Below are positions 27,425 through 37,370 of a DNA stretch of 64,000 bases, one piece after another. The notes under the pieces were generated by a model that saw only the letters and a list, made by a program, of their open reading frames with translations, was not told the DNA's origin and did not search any database. Within the stretch, counting starts at the first letter, position 1. The number at the start of each line of letters is the position of its first letter. The stretch is from an uncultured Bacteroidales bacterium (GTDB lineage Bacteria; Bacteroidota; Bacteroidia; Bacteroidales; Paludibacteraceae): NCBI GenBank assembly GCA_902800215.1, contig CADCDS010000006.1, positions 1 through 64,000 on the forward strand. Reading direction: 5' to 3'. The position numbers and the translations under genes are program-made.

Positions 27425-28291
27425 ATGAAAAAGATTTTTACAGTTTTCGCAGCCATGTGTATGGCGCTGAGTATGTCGGCAGCCAATTATGGTGTGTTGG
27501 TAAACAGTCGTTATTACTATCCCGGCACGATGGTGGATGAGTTTGAAGGATTCACACAGTATCTGGCGCATGTGCAACTGAAGGCAGGTGATTACTGTCA
27601 GTTATGCGATGCAGACAACAAGGCTGTTTGGGCGGTGGATTTGAACACGGCTTCGGTAGCCGGTTTCACCCGTAACGGTGAGTTGTACGAAGTAAGTACG
27701 GCCGGTTGCTATGATTTCTATATCAAGTTGAAGTATCAACAAGACGAGTTGTATATCGGTAACGGTTCGGACTGCGGAGAGGGTATCGATATCAGCGGTA
27801 TTATTGACGATGGAGGAGATGACGACGTGAACTATTACGCGATCGGATGGATTAATGGAACGGACCATGGTGAAACTGCATATGATGTGTATGAGGATCA
27901 GTACTTATTTGTGGATGGTAAGTTGACGATTGATTGTCAGATGGGAAGTTATATCGCCATTAAGGATCACAAGGGTAATTTCTATTATTCGAAGACAGCG
28001 ACCACTATTGCCAACGAGTCTGTGACGATGGATTGGGCAAACGGCTGGTCCGGATGCGAGAAATGGGCCATCCCAGAGGGAACGAACTATATCATCATTC
28101 GCAGTGCAAAGTTCAAAGACAAGATTCAGTTGGAGCGTGTGGACAAAGCGACCTATGATGCGTATCAATACAATCCGCAGGGCATCGAGAAGACGGAAGT
28201 GACTGAGAAAGCGCACAAGGTGATTATGGATGGTCAGTTGCGTATCGTTCGTGGTGGTAAGATCTATGACGCTACGGGACGTGAGTTGTAA
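27425..28291 (+). CDS. Secreted catalysis-free binding protein with the amylase-type N-terminal module
   Basis: 288 residues with a signal peptide (SMSAANYG). Residues 20-125 repeat the module of amylases 2 and 3: YGVLVNSRYYY, EGFTQYLAHVQ, WAVDLNTAS, YDFYIKLKYQQDELYIGNGSDCG. There is no GH13 barrel. A second domain (about 135-255) reads WINGTDHGETAYDVYED through GTNYIIIRSAKFKDKIQLERV and may be another carbohydrate-binding beta-sandwich. It ends with the short tag (GQLRIVRGGKIYDATGREL). It is likely a surface glucan-binding protein acting alongside the amylases, comparable in role only to SusE/SusF. No family name can be given. Confidence 0.7.
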   Translation: MKKIFTVFAAMCMALSMSAANYGVLVNSRYYYPGTMVDEFEGFTQYLAHVQLKAGDYCQLCDADNKAVWAVDLNTASVAGFTRNGELYEVSTAGCYDFYIKLKYQQDELYIGNGSDCGEGIDISGIIDDGGDDDVNYYAIGWINGTDHGETAYDVYEDQYLFVDGKLTIDCQMGSYIAIKDHKGNFYYSKTATTIANESVTMDWANGWSGCEKWAIPEGTNYIIIRSAKFKDKIQLERVDKATYDAYQYNPQGIEKTEVTEKAHKVIMDGQLRIVRGGKIYDATGREL

Positions 28292-28311
28292 TTTTAGATT
28301 TTAGATTTTTA
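28292..28311 (+). repeat. Intercistronic stutter array, ATTTTAG words
   Basis: The spacer between the binding protein and amylase 4 is TTTTAGATTTTAGATTTTTAT, beginning at the TAA stop and ending at the next ATG. Confidence 0.75.
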
Positions 28312-28312
28312 T

Positions 28313-30337
28313 ATGCGCAAGTTGTTTTTAAGTCTGGTTGGTTTATGTGTACTGGCATTGGGCACGTACGCAGCCAACTGGAACGATGTAAAGGATGTTG
28401 TGCCTGTAGAGAAAGTTCGTCCTGCAGGAGTGACTAACGGTATCTATTACGGAGCAGATGGCACGTCTGTGACGCTGTGTACGTACGCAGCCAGTAAGAC
28501 GCAGTCGGCGAAACGGGTGTTCCTGTTAGGCGACATGACGGACTGGAAGCTCAAGGAGGAGTACCAGCTTTATAAGGACGGCAATTATTTCTGGATCACG
28601 CTGACCGGTTTAACTCCGGGTCAGGAGTATCGTTTTCAGTATGCTGTGGAGCGTGCGGATGGCGTGAAGAAGCAGATCTCGGATTTGTATTCGGAGAAAG
28701 TGCTGCATCCCGATGACCAGTATGAACCGAAGAAAGTGGATCCGGACCTGCTGGATTATCCTGCCGGAAAGGGAGCCGATGGTTATGTGACCGTTATCCA
28801 GCCCGGTAAGCCGCAATTCCAATGGTCCGACGCTACCTTGCATTTCCAACGTCCGAATAAGAACAACTTGGTCATTTATGAGTTGTGGATCTACGACTAT
28901 ACCGAAGGTCGTTCGCTGAAAGGCCTGATGAAACGATTGGATTATATCCAGAACTTAGGAGTGAATGCGGTGGAGTTGATGCCGATCTGTGAGTTTGACG
29001 GAAACTACAACTGGGGTTATTCGCCGAACCACTATTTTGCGCCGGACAGAGCGTACGGTTCGGAGACGATGTACAAGGAATTTATTGACGAGTGTCATAA
29101 ACGCGGCATCGCGGTGATTATCGACATGGTGTTTAACCATGCGACGGGAAACAATCCGATGAATAAACTCTATCCGTATGGAACGGACTTGGCAAATAAT
29201 CCTTGGTTTAATGTGAACGCGCCGCATAGCGATAACGTGTATGAAGACTGGAATCACGGATTTGCACCGGCGAAGGAGATGTTCACGCGTGCGTTGAAGT
29301 ACTGGTTGACGGAATATAAGGTGGACGGTTTCCGTTTTGACCTTAGTCACGGTTTGTGTTCCGACCAACCCAACACCTCGGTTGCTAATTTGAAATACTA
29401 CTACGACAACGGAGTGAAAGCCGTTTCTCCGGATGCATATATGATTCTTGAGCATTGGGGTGGAAATATGGGTACCGAGCGTCCCCAACTGATCAGTTAC
29501 GGAATGCAGTGTTGGAATAATACGACCAATGCCTATTGTCAGACAGCTATGGGCTGGTTGAAGGACGGAGACGGTTTTGGTGATGCCAACAAGGACGGCT
29601 ATGTTTCTTATTGCGAGTCGCACGACGAGGAACGCATGCAGTATAAATGCAAAAAGTACGGTAATGGAGATTTGCAAACCAATACCGCGGCGCGCTTAGG
29701 ACGCGTTGCGGAGAACGTAGCATTCAACGTGCTGCTGAACGGATCGCATATGTTGTGGATGTGGGAAGAGATCGGATATGATTTCTCGATTAACTGCGAT
29801 ATCGATCATCCAAATGATTATAACGAGAGTTATCGTTGTAACAAGAAACCTCGTCCGGAGATTCGTAGTTATTTCACCAATGCCAATCGTGTAGCGGCGT
29901 TTACCCAGTGTGCGCAGGTCATTACGTTGCGTACGCAATTGATGCCGAGTGTTTTTGAAGGCAATCCTACGGCTGTCAGTATTAGTTCCGGTAAGAAACT
30001 GCGTACGATCCAATGGGGAAGTGATGTGTTTGTGGCTGCTAACTTCGATGTAAGTGATAGTCAGGCGGTGACGTTACCTTCGGGCACATGGTATGACTAT
30101 CTGAATGGCGCAACACGAGCGAATGGTACGTATACCTTAGCGCCGGGTGAGTTGAAAGTGTTCACGGGAACACAGGTACAGGCACCTACGTTCACGAATA
30201 TTGAAAAACGGGACCACCAGAATGTGGAGGAAGTGATTAGTGAACCGGTACCGAGTGTTAAGTTTATACAGAACGGTCAGATTTTCATCCTTCGTGGGGA
30301 TAAAGTGTATAATATCCAAGGTCAATTGGTTCGATAA
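28313..30337 (+). CDS. Secreted GH13 enzyme 4 with CBM48-like N-terminal domain
   Basis: 674 residues with a signal peptide (LALGTYAANW). An N-terminal CBM48/E-set-like domain (about 35-150: TSVTLCTYAASKTQSAKRVFLLGDM, then YRFQYAVERADG) precedes a branching-enzyme/pullulanase-like GH13 barrel. Catalytic regions are DMVFNH, GFRFDLSHG, MILEHWGG and CESHDEERM, all with the essential Asp, Glu and Asp. The sequence VIYELWIYDYTEGRSLKGLM at the barrel start also fits that subfamily. It ends with the tag GQIFILRGDKVYNIQGQLVR. The stop overlaps the next gene (TAATG). It may debranch or process alpha-glucan; exact specificity not resolved. Confidence 0.92.
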   Translation: MRKLFLSLVGLCVLALGTYAANWNDVKDVVPVEKVRPAGVTNGIYYGADGTSVTLCTYAASKTQSAKRVFLLGDMTDWKLKEEYQLYKDGNYFWITLTGLTPGQEYRFQYAVERADGVKKQISDLYSEKVLHPDDQYEPKKVDPDLLDYPAGKGADGYVTVIQPGKPQFQWSDATLHFQRPNKNNLVIYELWIYDYTEGRSLKGLMKRLDYIQNLGVNAVELMPICEFDGNYNWGYSPNHYFAPDRAYGSETMYKEFIDECHKRGIAVIIDMVFNHATGNNPMNKLYPYGTDLANNPWFNVNAPHSDNVYEDWNHGFAPAKEMFTRALKYWLTEYKVDGFRFDLSHGLCSDQPNTSVANLKYYYDNGVKAVSPDAYMILEHWGGNMGTERPQLISYGMQCWNNTTNAYCQTAMGWLKDGDGFGDANKDGYVSYCESHDEERMQYKCKKYGNGDLQTNTAARLGRVAENVAFNVLLNGSHMLWMWEEIGYDFSINCDIDHPNDYNESYRCNKKPRPEIRSYFTNANRVAAFTQCAQVITLRTQLMPSVFEGNPTAVSISSGKKLRTIQWGSDVFVAANFDVSDSQAVTLPSGTWYDYLNGATRANGTYTLAPGELKVFTGTQVQAPTFTNIEKRDHQNVEEVISEPVPSVKFIQNGQIFILRGDKVYNIQGQLVR

Positions 30338-30972
30338 TGTATATTGCCATCGCAGGAAATATCGGAGCAGGAAAGACGACGCTGACGAAGATGTTAGCGA
30401 AGTACTACGGGTGGGAGCCGCGTTTTGAGAGCGTGAGTTTCAATCCGTATCTGGAGGATTATTACGGGGATATAGAGCGTTGGGCGTTCTGTTTGGAAAC
30501 CTATTTCTTGAAAGAACGGTTCAAGGATATGTTAGCCGTGCAGAAGGCGAGTCATACCATCGTGCAGGACCGTTCTATTTTTGAAGGCGTATATGTGTTC
30601 GTGCGTAATAACTACGAGCGTGGTGATCTGAGCAAACGGGACTATGAGACGTTCATGGAGTTGTTTGATCTGATGACCTCCCAACTCAAACGACCGGATA
30701 TGATGATTTACTTACGTAAATCCGTTCCGGCACTAATCGCGCAGATTCAGAAACGGGGTAGGGACTACGAGCAGACCATGCAGATTGACTATCTGACAGG
30801 ACTGAACGAGAAGTATGAAGATTTTATCTTCCGTCAGTACGATGGTCGTGTGTTGGTGATCGAATCGGACGGTATGGATTTTGAAAATAATCCGGCAGAC
30901 TTCCGTACGGTGATCGACAAAGTAGATGCTGAGCTCTTCGGACTCTTTAGTGAAAATAACTGGACTAAATAA
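30337..30972 (+). CDS. Deoxynucleoside kinase 1
   Basis: A 211-residue dNK-family salvage kinase using ATP to phosphorylate deoxynucleosides (deoxyadenosine/deoxyguanosine-type in related bacteria). The P-loop IAGNIGAGKTTLT is at residues 4-16, the ERS/DRS-type motif QDRSIFEGVYVF near 87, and a lid region with IQKRGRDYEQTM near 145. Its start overlaps the stop of the upstream amylase, so it is co-transcribed with the glucan operon although functionally unrelated. A paralogue follows 8 bp later. Confidence 0.93.
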   Translation: MYIAIAGNIGAGKTTLTKMLAKYYGWEPRFESVSFNPYLEDYYGDIERWAFCLETYFLKERFKDMLAVQKASHTIVQDRSIFEGVYVFVRNNYERGDLSKRDYETFMELFDLMTSQLKRPDMMIYLRKSVPALIAQIQKRGRDYEQTMQIDYLTGLNEKYEDFIFRQYDGRVLVIESDGMDFENNPADFRTVIDKVDAELFGLFSENNWTK

Positions 30973-30980
30973 TTTATACT

Positions 30981-31628
30981 ATGCATATAGCAGTAGCAGG
31001 AAACATCGGTTGTGGTAAGACCACACTGACGAACATGTTAGCCAAACATTATGGCTGGGAGCCGCGTTTTGAGAGCGTGGAGTACAATCCTTATTTAGCG
31101 GATTTCTATGCCGATATGGGGCGGTGGTCCTTTAATCTTCAGGTTTATTTCCTCAACAAGCGTTTCAAAGACGTGGTGGAGATCGGTAAATCGGACAAGT
31201 ATATCATCCAAGACCGTACCATCTATGAGGATGCCCGTATCTTTGCGCCGAATCTTCATGATCAGGGTCTGATGAGTGATCGGGATTTTGATAACTATCA
31301 GGATCTCTTTGAATTGATGACCACACTGGTTAAGATGCCGGATCTGCTTATCTATGTTCGTGCATCGGTGCCGACACTGGTAGCGCAGATTCAGAAGCGT
31401 GCACGCGGATACGAGCAGCAGATGAAATTGGATTACCTGCAAGGACTGAACGACAAGTACGAGAACTGGATCAAGGACTATAAAGGTAAACTGCTCATTG
31501 TGGAAGGAGATACGGTTAAGTTCGGCGATAATCCGGAAGATTTCCGTTGGGTGACCGACCGTATCGATGCCGAGTTGTTCGGTCTCTTCCCGTTTGAGAC
31601 AGAGGAAAAAACAGGCAAAGAGATTTGA
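30981..31628 (+). CDS. Deoxynucleoside kinase 2
   Basis: A 215-residue paralogue of the preceding kinase. P-loop [25 protein letters not shown] motif and lid [12 protein letters not shown]. Differences near the DR(S/T) motif and around residue 50-75 ([19 protein letters not shown] versus DIERWAFCLETYFLKERFK) suggest different base preference, as in two-subunit deoxyadenosine/deoxyguanosine kinases of some bacteria. Its stop overlaps the TTG start of xerC. Confidence 0.93.
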   Translation: MHIAVAGNIGCGKTTLTNMLAKHYGWEPRFESVEYNPYLADFYADMGRWSFNLQVYFLNKRFKDVVEIGKSDKYIIQDRTIYEDARIFAPNLHDQGLMSDRDFDNYQDLFELMTTLVKMPDLLIYVRASVPTLVAQIQKRARGYEQQMKLDYLQGLNDKYENWIKDYKGKLLIVEGDTVKFGDNPEDFRWVTDRIDAELFGLFPFETEEKTGKEI

Positions 31629-32494
31629 TTCAACATTTTCTCGATTATATAGCTATTGAGCGGAAGTATTCCGCGAGAACGGTAGAAGCCTATCGCGATG
31701 ATTTGCGTGACTTCTGCCGTTTTCTCGGATGGGAACCGGAAGAGTTTGATCCTACGAAATTAGACGAGACGGATGTCAAGAACTGGATGCTGGATATGAT
31801 AGAGGAGCAGAATCAGTCTCCGCGTTCCGTGAAGAGGCGTCTGTCGGCTTTGCGTTCGTTTTATAAGTTTCTGTTACGGCAAAAGAAGGTGGATAAGGAC
31901 ATTACTGCCCGTATCATACCGCCTAAGGCGGATAAGCCGTTGCCGGTGTTCTTCCGTCAGGAAGAGATGGATCGTGCGTTGAATGAGATGAATGGTTCCT
32001 CTTCTCAACGGGATGATCTCATTATCTCACTTCTATATCAGACCGGCATGCGTCAGGCAGAACTGCTGAACCTCACCGATGCCGATTTGGATTTGCAACA
32101 GGGTCAGGTTCGTATCTTCGGTAAGCGTCGTAAGGAACGGGTGGTGCCTATCGGGCCAAAACTGGTGGAGCAAATCAAGGAGTACATGGAGACACGGGAT
32201 GAGAATACCGACGGTCGTTTCTTTCCCGGATTAACGAAAGGCACCTTATATAAGATTGTGCGCACGCGTATGGGCGAAGTGAGCACGCTTAAGAAACACT
32301 CGCCGCACGTGTTACGGCACACGTTTGCCACTGCGATGTTAGATAACGGAGCGGATATCCGGACGATTCAAGAACTGTTGGGGCACGCGTCATTGAGTAC
32401 GACACAAGTGTATGCCCATACTACGTTTGAGCAGATCAAGCGTGTCTATAACGCCACGCATCCGAGAGCGAAACGAGGTCAAAGTCCTAAGTGA
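31625..32494 (+). CDS. Tyrosine recombinase XerC-like
   Basis: A 289-residue site-specific recombinase, probably for chromosome dimer resolution at dif. The N-terminal SAM-like domain is [26 protein letters not shown]. The catalytic domain has Arg in TGMRQAEL, Lys in [36 protein letters not shown], giving R-K-H-R-H-Y. The start is a TTG overlapping the kinase stop (TTGA); no upstream ATG gives a better N-terminus, and MIQHFLDY aligns with the usual family start. Its last 16 bp overlap the convergent DUF5686 gene, and its terminator lies inside that gene. Confidence 0.93.
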   Translation: MIQHFLDYIAIERKYSARTVEAYRDDLRDFCRFLGWEPEEFDPTKLDETDVKNWMLDMIEEQNQSPRSVKRRLSALRSFYKFLLRQKKVDKDITARIIPPKADKPLPVFFRQEEMDRALNEMNGSSSQRDDLIISLLYQTGMRQAELLNLTDADLDLQQGQVRIFGKRRKERVVPIGPKLVEQIKEYMETRDENTDGRFFPGLTKGTLYKIVRTRMGEVSTLKKHSPHVLRHTFATAMLDNGADIRTIQELLGHASLSTTQVYAHTTFEQIKRVYNATHPRAKRGQSPK

Positions 32495-34752
32495 ATTCGG
32501 AAACGCATTCCCCATTGAATGGTGGGAGAAAGACTCCAGACGGAGTACAGGTCACATACGCGTAAGATATTCCCCAGACCGACACCCACCTCTGCATAGA
32601 GGTGGTTCTTTTTTTCTGAACTCAGATACCCGTAAGCAATCTTCGCTTCAACGAGTTCGCGTAGATGTAACCATCTCACACCGGGGATGAGATTGAAGAG
32701 AATACCTTGTCCGTTCCATTCCGTTTGTAGCGTCACGTATTTGTCGGCTAACAGTTGATTTCCGTGCAGCATAGTGAAGCGGTAGGGATCATAGGCATAG
32801 CCTTGGTTAGCACTTGCTTGCCATAAGAGGGTGTTGGGCACTTGGCCGAAGATCGCACCGCCTTGAAAGGCGTAGGTCAGTGTTCCTCCCATGCCTAAAT
32901 GGGCGTGCTGGGTGAGCATCAGGCGCAAATGGGCGTATAGACCGTCGGTCCAGTGACCGGTTTCAAAACCGGCATATAACACGGGATATTTATTGGAATA
33001 GGCATAGCGACGGAGAAAATAACCGTCGTATTTCTTCTCTCCCCAACTGAACCGTGCGATGGTGGAAAGCGATTGATAAGCATAACCATCCTGCCATCCT
33101 GCACGGATGTATGCATGGGTCTCCAGGTTCGGTGTCCAATCGCCGAACCAATGGAACTGAATCTGTCGTTGCCGGATGGCTGTGTTGACGCAAAGACTAT
33201 CCCGATGCAGCGCCTCAAACGCATAGGCGGTGAAGTCCATATTTCCCCATCCCATGGAGTTCTCCCGTAACAGGCGGTCAAAATCATCCACTTCTGACCA
33301 TACATAACGGTCATTGTATTCTAATTGTATGATATGCCTGCGTGGAGTAGGTAGGTTAACAGAGATACGTCCCATTCCTTTGACGCTGCGATCTTTGAAA
33401 CCGTATCCGACAGACGCCTCCAGACTAACTGTTTTCGACATCTTCTCATTGGTGCGGAAAGGCAGGCCGACGTGTACTCCTTCATGTTTGTTTACTTGCA
33501 GGATTTCCTGCACGTGACCGATATCGACGGCTGTTCCGGTAGGTATATATCCTGTTGTGGCAATCGTGGCAATCCATTTGGCGGTACGGATAAGCGGTAA
33601 CGAATCCAATGTTATGAAGGCCGTGTCGGTGGAAATCGGACGACTCGGATTATTCAGATTATTCGGAGTAATCGGATTGTTCTGATAATTCGGATTTTTC
33701 AAACTTGTGGTCAGCAGTAACGTAGGAAAGACCGTTCCTGCCTTCTCGGTCTTGATGGTAAAATCGAGTAAGGCAGAGATCTGTTCCTCGGAGATGGTGC
33801 CGTCCGGTGCCAATAGTTGGGAAACGTGGATGTCATTCACGTAGTTCACGGCCACTTCAGCCGGTACATAGGCATGTATCTCCTTTAAGGCGAAGGTGCT
33901 CGTGTCAATCACCATTTCTCCATTGAACGTGGCATAAAAGGGATTGCGTGTGCGGAAATGAATGGTATCTTCTCCTGCCAGGTAATAGCGGTAGTATAGG
34001 TTTCCACCGGACGCCAAAGGAGATAGAAAAGCGTGTCCCATCAGGGAGACACTGTTGGCGTAGAAATTGAGGTTTCCTTCGCCGCCTATGAGGGTTGAGT
34101 AGTCTGTGGAGGTGAGTATCAGAGCCTGTGTGCGTTGATCATTCGCCGGAATCATTTCGTGACCACTTAAACGAAAGGTCTGCGTCTCCTTGTAAAGAGG
34201 TAAGATATAGGTGGAGTCCTCTTGTGCCATCATTCCTGCCTGCAGGCTGCGCCATAAGGCCCGGCGCAGATGTCTTTTCTGAATATGCGATACATACAAG
34301 GTCTGTTCGCGTTGCACGGTGGATGTGTTTTCTGTATGCAGCGTCCGGTCATTCTCTGCCCGATGCGCACGTATTTGGCGTAATAAGGCTAAAGCCGGAT
34401 TTTCATTGGGTGCTACAACAATCTCGGAGAGCGTGGCTACTTTCTCCCGCAGGCTTACTTGCAAACCTGCCATTGTTCCGGGTTCGATATCGAAACGTTG
34501 GGTGAAATAGCCGACAGCGGAGAAGACCAATTGTGCCTTTCCCGTCATATCCACCCGAAGGACGTACGAACCGTTTTCGTCTGAGGTGGTGCCGATCTTG
34601 GTGCCGCGAAAGTGAATGTTCACATTCGGTATCGCTTCTCCTGTAGTCTCATTGACGATCTCGCCTACGATGATAGTCTCCACTGCTTGCAGCGGAGCAA
34701 AGAAAAAGGACAAAAGCCAAAGGACTACTATGAAAAGTTGGCGGGATGACAT
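32479..34752 (-). CDS. DUF5686 outer membrane protein with carboxypeptidase-regulatory-like domain
   Basis: 757 residues: signal peptide ([13 protein letters not shown]), then a carboxypeptidase-regulatory-like beta domain (about 26-112, [22 protein letters not shown]), then the DUF5686 region with a predicted outer membrane beta-barrel C-terminal half ending [14 protein letters not shown]. The arrangement resembles the plug-like start of TonB-linked proteins but there is no receptor plug domain. A loop at about residues 350-368 ([20 protein letters not shown]) is made of TCAGATTATTCGG stutter repeats. It is the last gene of the rpmH operon; its start overlaps xerD by 25 bp and its end overlaps convergent xerC by 16 bp. 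Confidence 0.85.
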   Translation of the reverse strand: MSSRQLFIVVLWLLSFFFAPLQAVETIIVGEIVNETTGEAIPNVNIHFRGTKIGTTSDENGSYVLRVDMTGKAQLVFSAVGYFTQRFDIEPGTMAGLQVSLREKVATLSEIVVAPNENPALALLRQIRAHRAENDRTLHTENTSTVQREQTLYVSHIQKRHLRRALWRSLQAGMMAQEDSTYILPLYKETQTFRLSGHEMIPANDQRTQALILTSTDYSTLIGGEGNLNFYANSVSLMGHAFLSPLASGGNLYYRYYLAGEDTIHFRTRNPFYATFNGEMVIDTSTFALKEIHAYVPAEVAVNYVNDIHVSQLLAPDGTISEEQISALLDFTIKTEKAGTVFPTLLLTTSLKNPNYQNNPITPNNLNNPSRPISTDTAFITLDSLPLIRTAKWIATIATTGYIPTGTAVDIGHVQEILQVNKHEGVHVGLPFRTNEKMSKTVSLEASVGYGFKDRSVKGMGRISVNLPTPRRHIIQLEYNDRYVWSEVDDFDRLLRENSMGWGNMDFTAYAFEALHRDSLCVNTAIRQRQIQFHWFGDWTPNLETHAYIRAGWQDGYAYQSLSTIARFSWGEKKYDGYFLRRYAYSNKYPVLYAGFETGHWTDGLYAHLRLMLTQHAHLGMGGTLTYAFQGGAIFGQVPNTLLWQASANQGYAYDPYRFTMLHGNQLLADKYVTLQTEWNGQGILFNLIPGVRWLHLRELVEAKIAYGYLSSEKKNHLYAEVGVGLGNILRVCDLYSVWSLSPTIQWGMRFRIHLGL
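32586..32617 (+). terminator. Intrinsic terminator of xerC embedded in the DUF5686 gene
   Basis: Perfect 8-bp stem CCACCTCT (32586-32593) / AGAGGTGG (32598-32605), loop GCAT, then TTCTTTTTTT on the plus strand. It lies 92 bp after the xerC stop and within the antisense coding sequence of DUF5686, where it encodes part of the C-terminal barrel strand. Confidence 0.88.
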
Positions 34753-35639
34753 TCTAAGATAGCTTTTCGTAAGTCTTGTACATCAAGATGGGTATAGATC
34801 TCCGTGGTAGCCAGATCTTCGTGTCCCAGCAGTTGCTGGATGATACGCAAGTCAGCACCGTTCTGTAACAGATGGGTCGCAAACGAATGACGCAGGGTAT
34901 GGGGACTAACGGTCTTGGTGATACCTGCTTGTTCGCACAGTCTGCGCACGATGGTGAACACCATGGCTCGTGTCAACGGTCGTCCGTACCGGTTGACGAA
35001 CGCAATGTCTCTGGCTTCCGGTTTGACAGGCCAGGTAGCACGATCCTGCATCCAATATCCGAACCACTCTTCCGCTACGGGAGACAGAGGAACTAAGCGC
35101 TGCTTGGATCCTTTTCCTTCGATAAGCATATAATGCTCATTGAGGTAGATACGGCTTAAGGGTAGGTTCACTAGTTCACTCACTCGCAAACCACTTCCGT
35201 ACAGCATCTCCATCATCGCCCGGTTGCGGTGACCCTCATTGGTACTCAGATCGATTGCATCCATCATTCGGTTCACTTCCTCCAGAGTTAGCACGGTGGG
35301 CAGATGTTTGGATTTCTTCGGACCTTCCAATAACTCCGACGGATCCTGTTCGATATAATCTTTGTATAACAAAAAACGGAACCAGGCATGGATGCCGGCC
35401 AATACACGTGCTTGCGTGGCTTCCGACTTGATGTCCTTGAAAGCATCAAAAATAAACGCCTGTAATTGGTCAAAATCCATCTTAACGAAATCCAGCTTGT
35501 TCTCCTGACAATACGTGCGCAGTTTGTCCAAATCCATCTCGTAACCCTCGATGGTGTTGGGCGAATAACCGCGTTCCAGACGCAACCAGGTGTGGTACTC
35601 TTTGCGTAACGCTTCGTCAGATGTCACTTTTTTAACCAT
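34728..35639 (-). CDS. Tyrosine recombinase XerD-like
   Basis: 303 residues from the ATG at 35639 ([26 protein letters not shown]). A further upstream in-frame ATG at 35666 would lengthen the overlap with the lipoprotein gene and adds nothing family-like. Catalytic residues: Arg in [12 protein letters not shown], Lys in [37 protein letters not shown]. Typical XerD size. Overlaps the upstream lipoprotein gene by 16 bp and the downstream DUF5686 gene by 25 bp. Together with xerC 2.2 kb away it supplies the probable XerCD pair. Confidence 0.93.
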   Translation of the reverse strand: MVKKVTSDEALRKEYHTWLRLERGYSPNTIEGYEMDLDKLRTYCQENKLDFVKMDFDQLQAFIFDAFKDIKSEATQARVLAGIHAWFRFLLYKDYIEQDPSELLEGPKKSKHLPTVLTLEEVNRMMDAIDLSTNEGHRNRAMMEMLYGSGLRVSELVNLPLSRIYLNEHYMLIEGKGSKQRLVPLSPVAEEWFGYWMQDRATWPVKPEARDIAFVNRYGRPLTRAMVFTIVRRLCEQAGITKTVSPHTLRHSFATHLLQNGADLRIIQQLLGHEDLATTEIYTHLDVQDLRKAILECHPANFS

Positions 35640-36151
35640 GGGATAAGCGCACCGGAATAGGTGCAATTGTAGGTTGCTTTCGATCCGTACACGTTTTTGT
35701 AATACAAGGTAAAGAGCAGGCTGTCGTTGCGATAGACGAATGAACCGGAGTCCAATACTTGAATCTGCTTGATCTGATCCTCTTCGATGTTGAGGATATA
35801 CATACCGAAGGGATAGCCTTCGTAGTCCTTACCGGGAAGAAAAGTGAAGGCCTCAGCCGTGGTGTCGGAACGATAGGAGCCGATCTCTATCAGGGAGTCA
35901 GGAACAAAAATATCGGATATATACAAGTTATACCCGGTACCGACGATACGCTTGTCTTCGTTCAGATCCAATCCTGCCGAATAGAGATCTAAGGATACCA
36001 CTGCTTGCGCTACGGAGTCATAACAATGTCCGTGTATCTGTTCGTAAGCCGTGGCATAGGTCTTCGGTAAACCTCTGTAGGCCGAAGGAGTGTTGGGCTT
36101 ACAACCGACCAGCATCGTTAACAAAATGATATATGCGATACTATGCTTCAT
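35624..36151 (-). CDS. Hypothetical lipoprotein
   Basis: 175 residues. Type II signal [20 protein letters not shown] with the lipid-anchor Cys at 17. The remainder is beta-rich with no family I can name; noticeable segments are [33 protein letters not shown] and [21 protein letters not shown]. It lies between lolC/E and xerD with overlaps on both sides (11 and 16 bp), so it is translated with them. A role at the outer membrane or periplasm is inferred only from the anchor and neighbours. Confidence 0.7.
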   Translation of the reverse strand: MKHSIAYIILLTMLVGCKPNTPSAYRGLPKTYATAYEQIHGHCYDSVAQAVVSLDLYSAGLDLNEDKRIVGTGYNLYISDIFVPDSLIEIGSYRSDTTAEAFTFLPGKDYEGYPFGMYILNIEEDQIKQIQVLDSGSFVYRNDSLLFTLYYKNVYGSKATYNCTYSGALIPWLKK

Positions 36152-37370
36152 ACTGTTCTCCTTTCACTTTTCTCGTCGGATACCAGGCGGCAAGGAATCC
36201 CAAACCTAACACCAGTACCGCTACCAGCACGATGTCAGCTGCTTGTACTTCCACCGGGTAAGCGGAAACGATATAACTGCTGCCGTCACCCAGTTCCAGC
36301 CATCCGAAATGTTGCTGTCCCAGACACAAGACGAGGCCGATGATTAAACCAAAGAATGTTCCTAACGCAGAAATGAACCATCCTTCCAAACGGAAGATAC
36401 GACGGATAGACGCTTCGTCTGCACCCATATAGGACAGAATACGGCTGTCGTCTTTTTTATCGATGATAAGCATGGAAAGCGAACCGATGATGTTGATGAC
36501 CGCGATGAGGGAGATGAATCCTAACAGCAGGACGGTTAACCATTTCTCCATTCGGAAGATCCGGAAGTATTCCGCTTGTTGATCCCGACGGTCCAACACT
36601 TGATAATCGTCGCCTAAAAGTCGGGAAATTTGTGATTTAAGACGAGATATCTCGATACCCTCTTCCGGAACAATCCGCAGTGCGGTAGCGGTATGATCAT
36701 CATATTCGTACAACCGTTGTGCCAATTCGATGGAGACGATGAGGGTCTGGTTTGTCGTGCCGTTTTGGTCACCGCTGAAGATACCGGCGGTGAAGGCTTT
36801 TTCTTCCAGCAGGGACTGATCGGGGCGAGCCAGATTAATCCGTTTTGTGCGTTTAGGCGCATAGATATGCAGCGCCTTGATGCTGTGACTGTAGAGGTGA
36901 AAGACTTCCGCAATGTCACTGCCTACCACGGCACGTTCGTGCGCACCGTCATAAACGGAGAAATAGCCGTCGTAGATAAGGGAGTCCAGATTAGTTGTCT
37001 GCAGAAACAGACTATCCACGCCTAACACGTGTGCCGGTGTCTGCTGGCCTTCGTACCGCACGATAGCGGTTTGTTCAATTTGCCGGGATATGCAGGCGAT
37101 GTCCTCACGCGCGTATAAAGAAACGATCGGTGCCGTGTCGGTACGTAAGGTCTGCCCTTCGGAAGGAAGAACCATCAACGGAGGGTCAATAGCGGAGAAC
37201 ATCTCTTCCGCTAAGTTTCCCATACCGTTTAAGCCGCTCAGCACGCAGATCATCGCTGCCGTAACAACAGCAACCGCCACCGCACTGATGCAGGTGACGA
37301 TATTAATGGCATTGTGTCCTTTCTTCGAGAAAAGATACCGCCAAGCTATATGCCATTCGAATTTAGCCAT
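36141..37370 (-). CDS. LolC/LolE-type ABC transporter permease (FtsX domain)
   Basis: 409 residues from the ATG at 37370 (MAKFEWHIAWRYLFSKKGHNAINIVT), which overlaps rbfA by 8 bp. Helix 1 is at about 22-45, followed by a MacB-like periplasmic domain (about 50-265) and three C-terminal helices of the FtsX domain (VLLLGFISLIAVINIIGSLSML, WFISALGTFFGLIIGLVL, ADIVLVAVLVLGLGFLAAWYPTRK). Such permeases extract lipoproteins from the inner membrane for LolA. The periplasmic loop has a SRLKSQISRL segment that resembles stutter-derived peptides. The ATPase gene is not in the window. Confidence 0.88.
   Translation of the reverse strand: MAKFEWHIAWRYLFSKKGHNAINIVTCISAVAVAVVTAAMICVLSGLNGMGNLAEEMFSAIDPPLMVLPSEGQTLRTDTAPIVSLYAREDIACISRQIEQTAIVRYEGQQTPAHVLGVDSLFLQTTNLDSLIYDGYFSVYDGAHERAVVGSDIAEVFHLYSHSIKALHIYAPKRTKRINLARPDQSLLEEKAFTAGIFSGDQNGTTNQTLIVSIELAQRLYEYDDHTATALRIVPEEGIEISRLKSQISRLLGDDYQVLDRRDQQAEYFRIFRMEKWLTVLLLGFISLIAVINIIGSLSMLIIDKKDDSRILSYMGADEASIRRIFRLEGWFISALGTFFGLIIGLVLCLGQQHFGWLELGDGSSYIVSAYPVEVQAADIVLVAVLVLGLGFLAAWYPTRKVKGEQYEA

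Noticed and set aside
31625-35639. Mobile element or integron suggested by two tyrosine recombinases
   Set aside because: Both look like housekeeping XerC/XerD in operons with core genes. There are no attachment repeats, cargo or excisionase.
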